DNA of 64,000 nucleotides from Citrus sinensis (lineage: Eukaryota; Streptophyta; Magnoliopsida; Sapindales; Rutaceae), in the NCBI RefSeq assembly GCF_022201045.2, contig NC_068556.1, positions 21,185,501-21,249,500 of the forward strand, written 5' to 3'. Below the pieces are notes generated by a model. The model was given only the letters and a program-made list of their open reading frames with translations. It was not told where the DNA came from and ran no database searches. Below, piece by piece: positions 62,231 through 64,000 of this stretch; position 1 is the first letter of the stretch; every line of letters begins with the position of its first letter. Made by a program: the position numbers and the translations under genes.

Positions 62231-62894
62231 CCTGACTTGAATTGAGGTCTCTATTATCAGTGACTGTCATGTAACCAAATTTTTTTGGCGGATTCACACA
62301 ATTGTCAATTGCCATGCAGTGACGGGTAGAAAATACCAAAAAAGGAAAAGTCATATGAAAACAAACTTAATTTAGAAAAAGGAAAAAAAAAAAAAACCCG
62401 TCAAGTAAAATTAGTAAAGATTTATGTGAGATAGAATCATAAAAATAGTAATTTAATTTTTACATTGAATAAGATATGAATAAAAATAAATAAAAGGTAG
62501 CGCATTTAGAAATTACTTAATTCTGTTATCTAAAATGTAATATAATTTTTAAAGACATTAAGTTTATTATAATTTGTCCATTTATTTATCATGCACAAAC
62601 ATATATGAAAGAATTCCTCAATTTCCTCCAAAGTCTTAGCGTAATGCTGAAAGAAACCAACCCAGCTATTTCCACTTGATGATAGGGCTAATAAATTCAT
62701 CTAATGGGACAGAAAATAATTTGTAAAGAGGAGATGCTACAATCATTTTTTTTTTTTACCAAATAATTACGTAAGAAAATTAAAAAAACAAATTGACTGC
62801 CAAAACCTTATCTTATCAAAAACCACGTCCACACATCCTAAAACGCTCGCAACAAAGCTCAGCTTTGATATCTCTCTCTTGAGTGACAAAAACA
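62231..62894. promoter_or_regulatory. Shared divergent promoter region of OASA1 and FdC1
   Basis: The two genes are head-to-head with about 0.65 kb between the probable OASA1 first exon and the FdC1 start codon. The region is AT-rich with A/T runs. A pyrimidine-rich TATCTCTCTCTTGAG leader immediately precedes the FdC1 ATG. No confident TATA box was assigned. Confidence 0.5.
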
Positions 62895-63353
62895 ATGGCA
62901 ACTCTTCATTTCAGTCCATCTCCTTCCTTCGCACTCGCAAAGCAAAACCAACCCACCACCACCAAGCTTTCATATATCCACTTTAACCCCGGAAAACGGT
63001 TAGCATCACAAAGATTACTAAAATCAGCAACAGTTGTGAGATCTTACAAGGTGGTGATTGAGCATCAGGGTCAGTCCACAGAGCTAGAAGTGGACCCTGA
63101 TGAGACCATTTTGTCCAAGGCATTGGACTCTGGCTTGACCGTGCCGCACGATTGTAAGCTTGGAGTGTGCATGACTTGCCCCGCTAAGCTTATCAGTGGC
63201 TCCGTTGATCAGAGTGAAGGCATGCTTAGTGATGATGTTGTGGACCGCGGCTATGCATTGTTGTGTTCTGCGTATCCGAGGTCGGATTGTCGTATCAAGA
63301 CCATTCCCGAAGAGGAGCTGCTGGCACTGCAGCTGGCTACTGCTGATGATTGA
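62895..63353 (+). CDS. FDC1: C-terminally extended plastid ferredoxin FdC1
   Basis: A single exon of 152 residues from MATLHFSPSPSFALAK; the open frame begins four codons earlier but with GTG. A ~45-residue Ser/Lys-rich transit peptide precedes the 2Fe-2S ferredoxin fold. Cluster cysteines are in CKLGVCMTC (C-x4-C-x2-C), with the fourth 28 residues later in LLCSAYP. Plant-type leaf ferredoxins usually have 29. The tail after the fourth cysteine (SDCRIKTIPEEELLALQLAT) is longer than in classical ferredoxins, the mark of the FdC group. FdC1 accepts electrons from photosystem I but does not serve FNR efficiently (family knowledge, from memory). The Arabidopsis counterpart is At4g14890, next to OASA1 as here. 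Confidence 0.9.
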   Translation: MATLHFSPSPSFALAKQNQPTTTKLSYIHFNPGKRLASQRLLKSATVVRSYKVVIEHQGQSTELEVDPDETILSKALDSGLTVPHDCKLGVCMTCPAKLISGSVDQSEGMLSDDVVDRGYALLCSAYPRSDCRIKTIPEEELLALQLATADD

Positions 63354-63771
63354 AGCTTTTGTAATGTGTTAGTTGTTGAATTGAGAGTTCTGTTTTGCAT
63401 ATTCAGTGTTATTCTGATAATGCCGCGGGGATGCCGAATAGAGTATATTTGTGCTTGCACGTATGTTCAAGCATAAAATAATTCACTTTATTATGTCCTT
63501 TTGGATTTGATGCATATGTTGAATTATGCACTAGAACTAACAATAACTGAATTGAATTAACTTATGTACTATTTTAGAACAAAATCTTGCAAAAATCTAA
63601 GAATACCAGAAACAAAAGCATAAAGCAAGACAGCCTAGTGCACAATAGAGCAATTCCTGGCGGTAATTTTGCTGTAGGCAGAGGAAGAAGCCAAGCGCAG
63701 GCACAAAGTCTTGATATGTAATCTTTTAGAACAAAACCCCTAATAGAACAGCGATACAGGCAGCAATGTTA
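63354..63771. other. Convergent intergenic region between FdC1 and the uL18-family gene
   Basis: Contains the 3' flanks of two convergent genes; nothing else was seen. Confidence 0.5.
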
Positions 63772-64000
63772 CTAAGAAGCAGGCCGATAGCTAGCCTTCT
63801 TCTGTTTTCTCTGCTTAAGCTTCACCTTGACATTAACACCATTATCAATAATAGCCTGAAGCACGATCTGAAGCTTCCCCTCCAACTTTTCTCCTTTCCT
63901 CGGTGTGTAAACCACATCATGAATGTCATCAGCCAACGCCCTCTGAGCTAGAATACCTCCCACTGCAGCACAAGCAGTTGCATTCCGAGTTGAATCCAGG
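63772..64000 (-). CDS. uL18-family (L18p/L5e) ribosomal protein, 5' end cut by the window edge
   Basis: Only the last ~75 codons lie in the window. The frame enters at the right edge as LDSTRNATACAAVGGILAQR and continues ALADDIHDVVYTPRKGEKLE, GKLQIVLQAIIDNGVNVKVK, ending LKQRKQKKASYRPAS. This is the C-terminal part of a plant uL18-like protein, basic at its end, probably organellar or accessory and not the cytosolic L5. An apparent internal start (GGILA) is only a GTG inside the longer frame, so the true start is beyond the window. By position it matches At3g22450, which I recall as an L18p/L5e family gene next to cysteine synthase OASA2. No breaks are visible. Confidence 0.78.
   Translation of the reverse strand, partial: LDSTRNATACAAVGGILAQRALADDIHDVVYTPRKGEKLEGKLQIVLQAIIDNGVNVKVKLKQRKQKKASYRPAS

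Overview
The window is nuclear DNA from a eudicot. Genes are split by GT-AG introns in AT-rich DNA, and many products resemble known Arabidopsis proteins along their whole length. My best guess is a Citrus-like rosid. That rests on recalled similarity and on the type of endogenous pararetrovirus present; it was not computed.

Host genes from left to right: a DUF7081-type gene running off the left edge (-); TSR2 (-); the DYW-class PPR editing factor LOI1/MEF11 (+); two tandem glyoxalase-like (VOC) genes (+, +); two tandem seed-maturation LEA D-34 genes (+, +); an OVATE family repressor (+); plastid SECE1 (+); prefoldin 2 (-); a small ankyrin protein (-); cytosolic cysteine synthase OASA1 (-); ferredoxin FdC1 (+); and a uL18-family ribosomal protein running off the right edge (-). 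As I recall the Arabidopsis maps, this list interleaves two sister segments, At4g14840-14890 and At3g22450-22520. The window therefore looks like the less fractionated ancestral arrangement.

Several mobile elements are inserted. (1) A young 1.87-kb LTR element (10522-12387) with LTRs that look identical by eye lies inside exon 2 of the first glyoxalase gene and disrupts it. (2) A 10.6-kb endogenous caulimovirid fossil (14904-25486) lies in an intron of the second glyoxalase gene. It is flanked on both sides by TA-dinucleotide runs and carries ~2-kb inverted arms. (3) A 4.1-kb hAT element (29217-33321) separates the two LEA genes. (4) A 5.0-kb Mutator-like element (46394-51422) has long pyrimidine-rich inverted ends, a FAR1-like transposase cut short by a 141-bp tandem array, and a GRF zinc-finger gene on the opposite strand. 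(5) A 619-bp Tourist-like MITE (56992-57610) and two copies of another short inverted-repeat element (13496-13645 and 57669-57845) complete the set.

The host genes do not form one pathway. They cover ribosome biogenesis and translation (TSR2, uL18), organelle function (LOI1, SECE1, FdC1), protein folding (PFD2), sulfur assimilation (OASA1), seed desiccation (LEA pair) and growth control (OFP). I saw no tRNA, rRNA or CRISPR array. All coordinates, splice sites and identities come from reading the sequence by eye. Arabidopsis locus numbers are from memory and should be checked.
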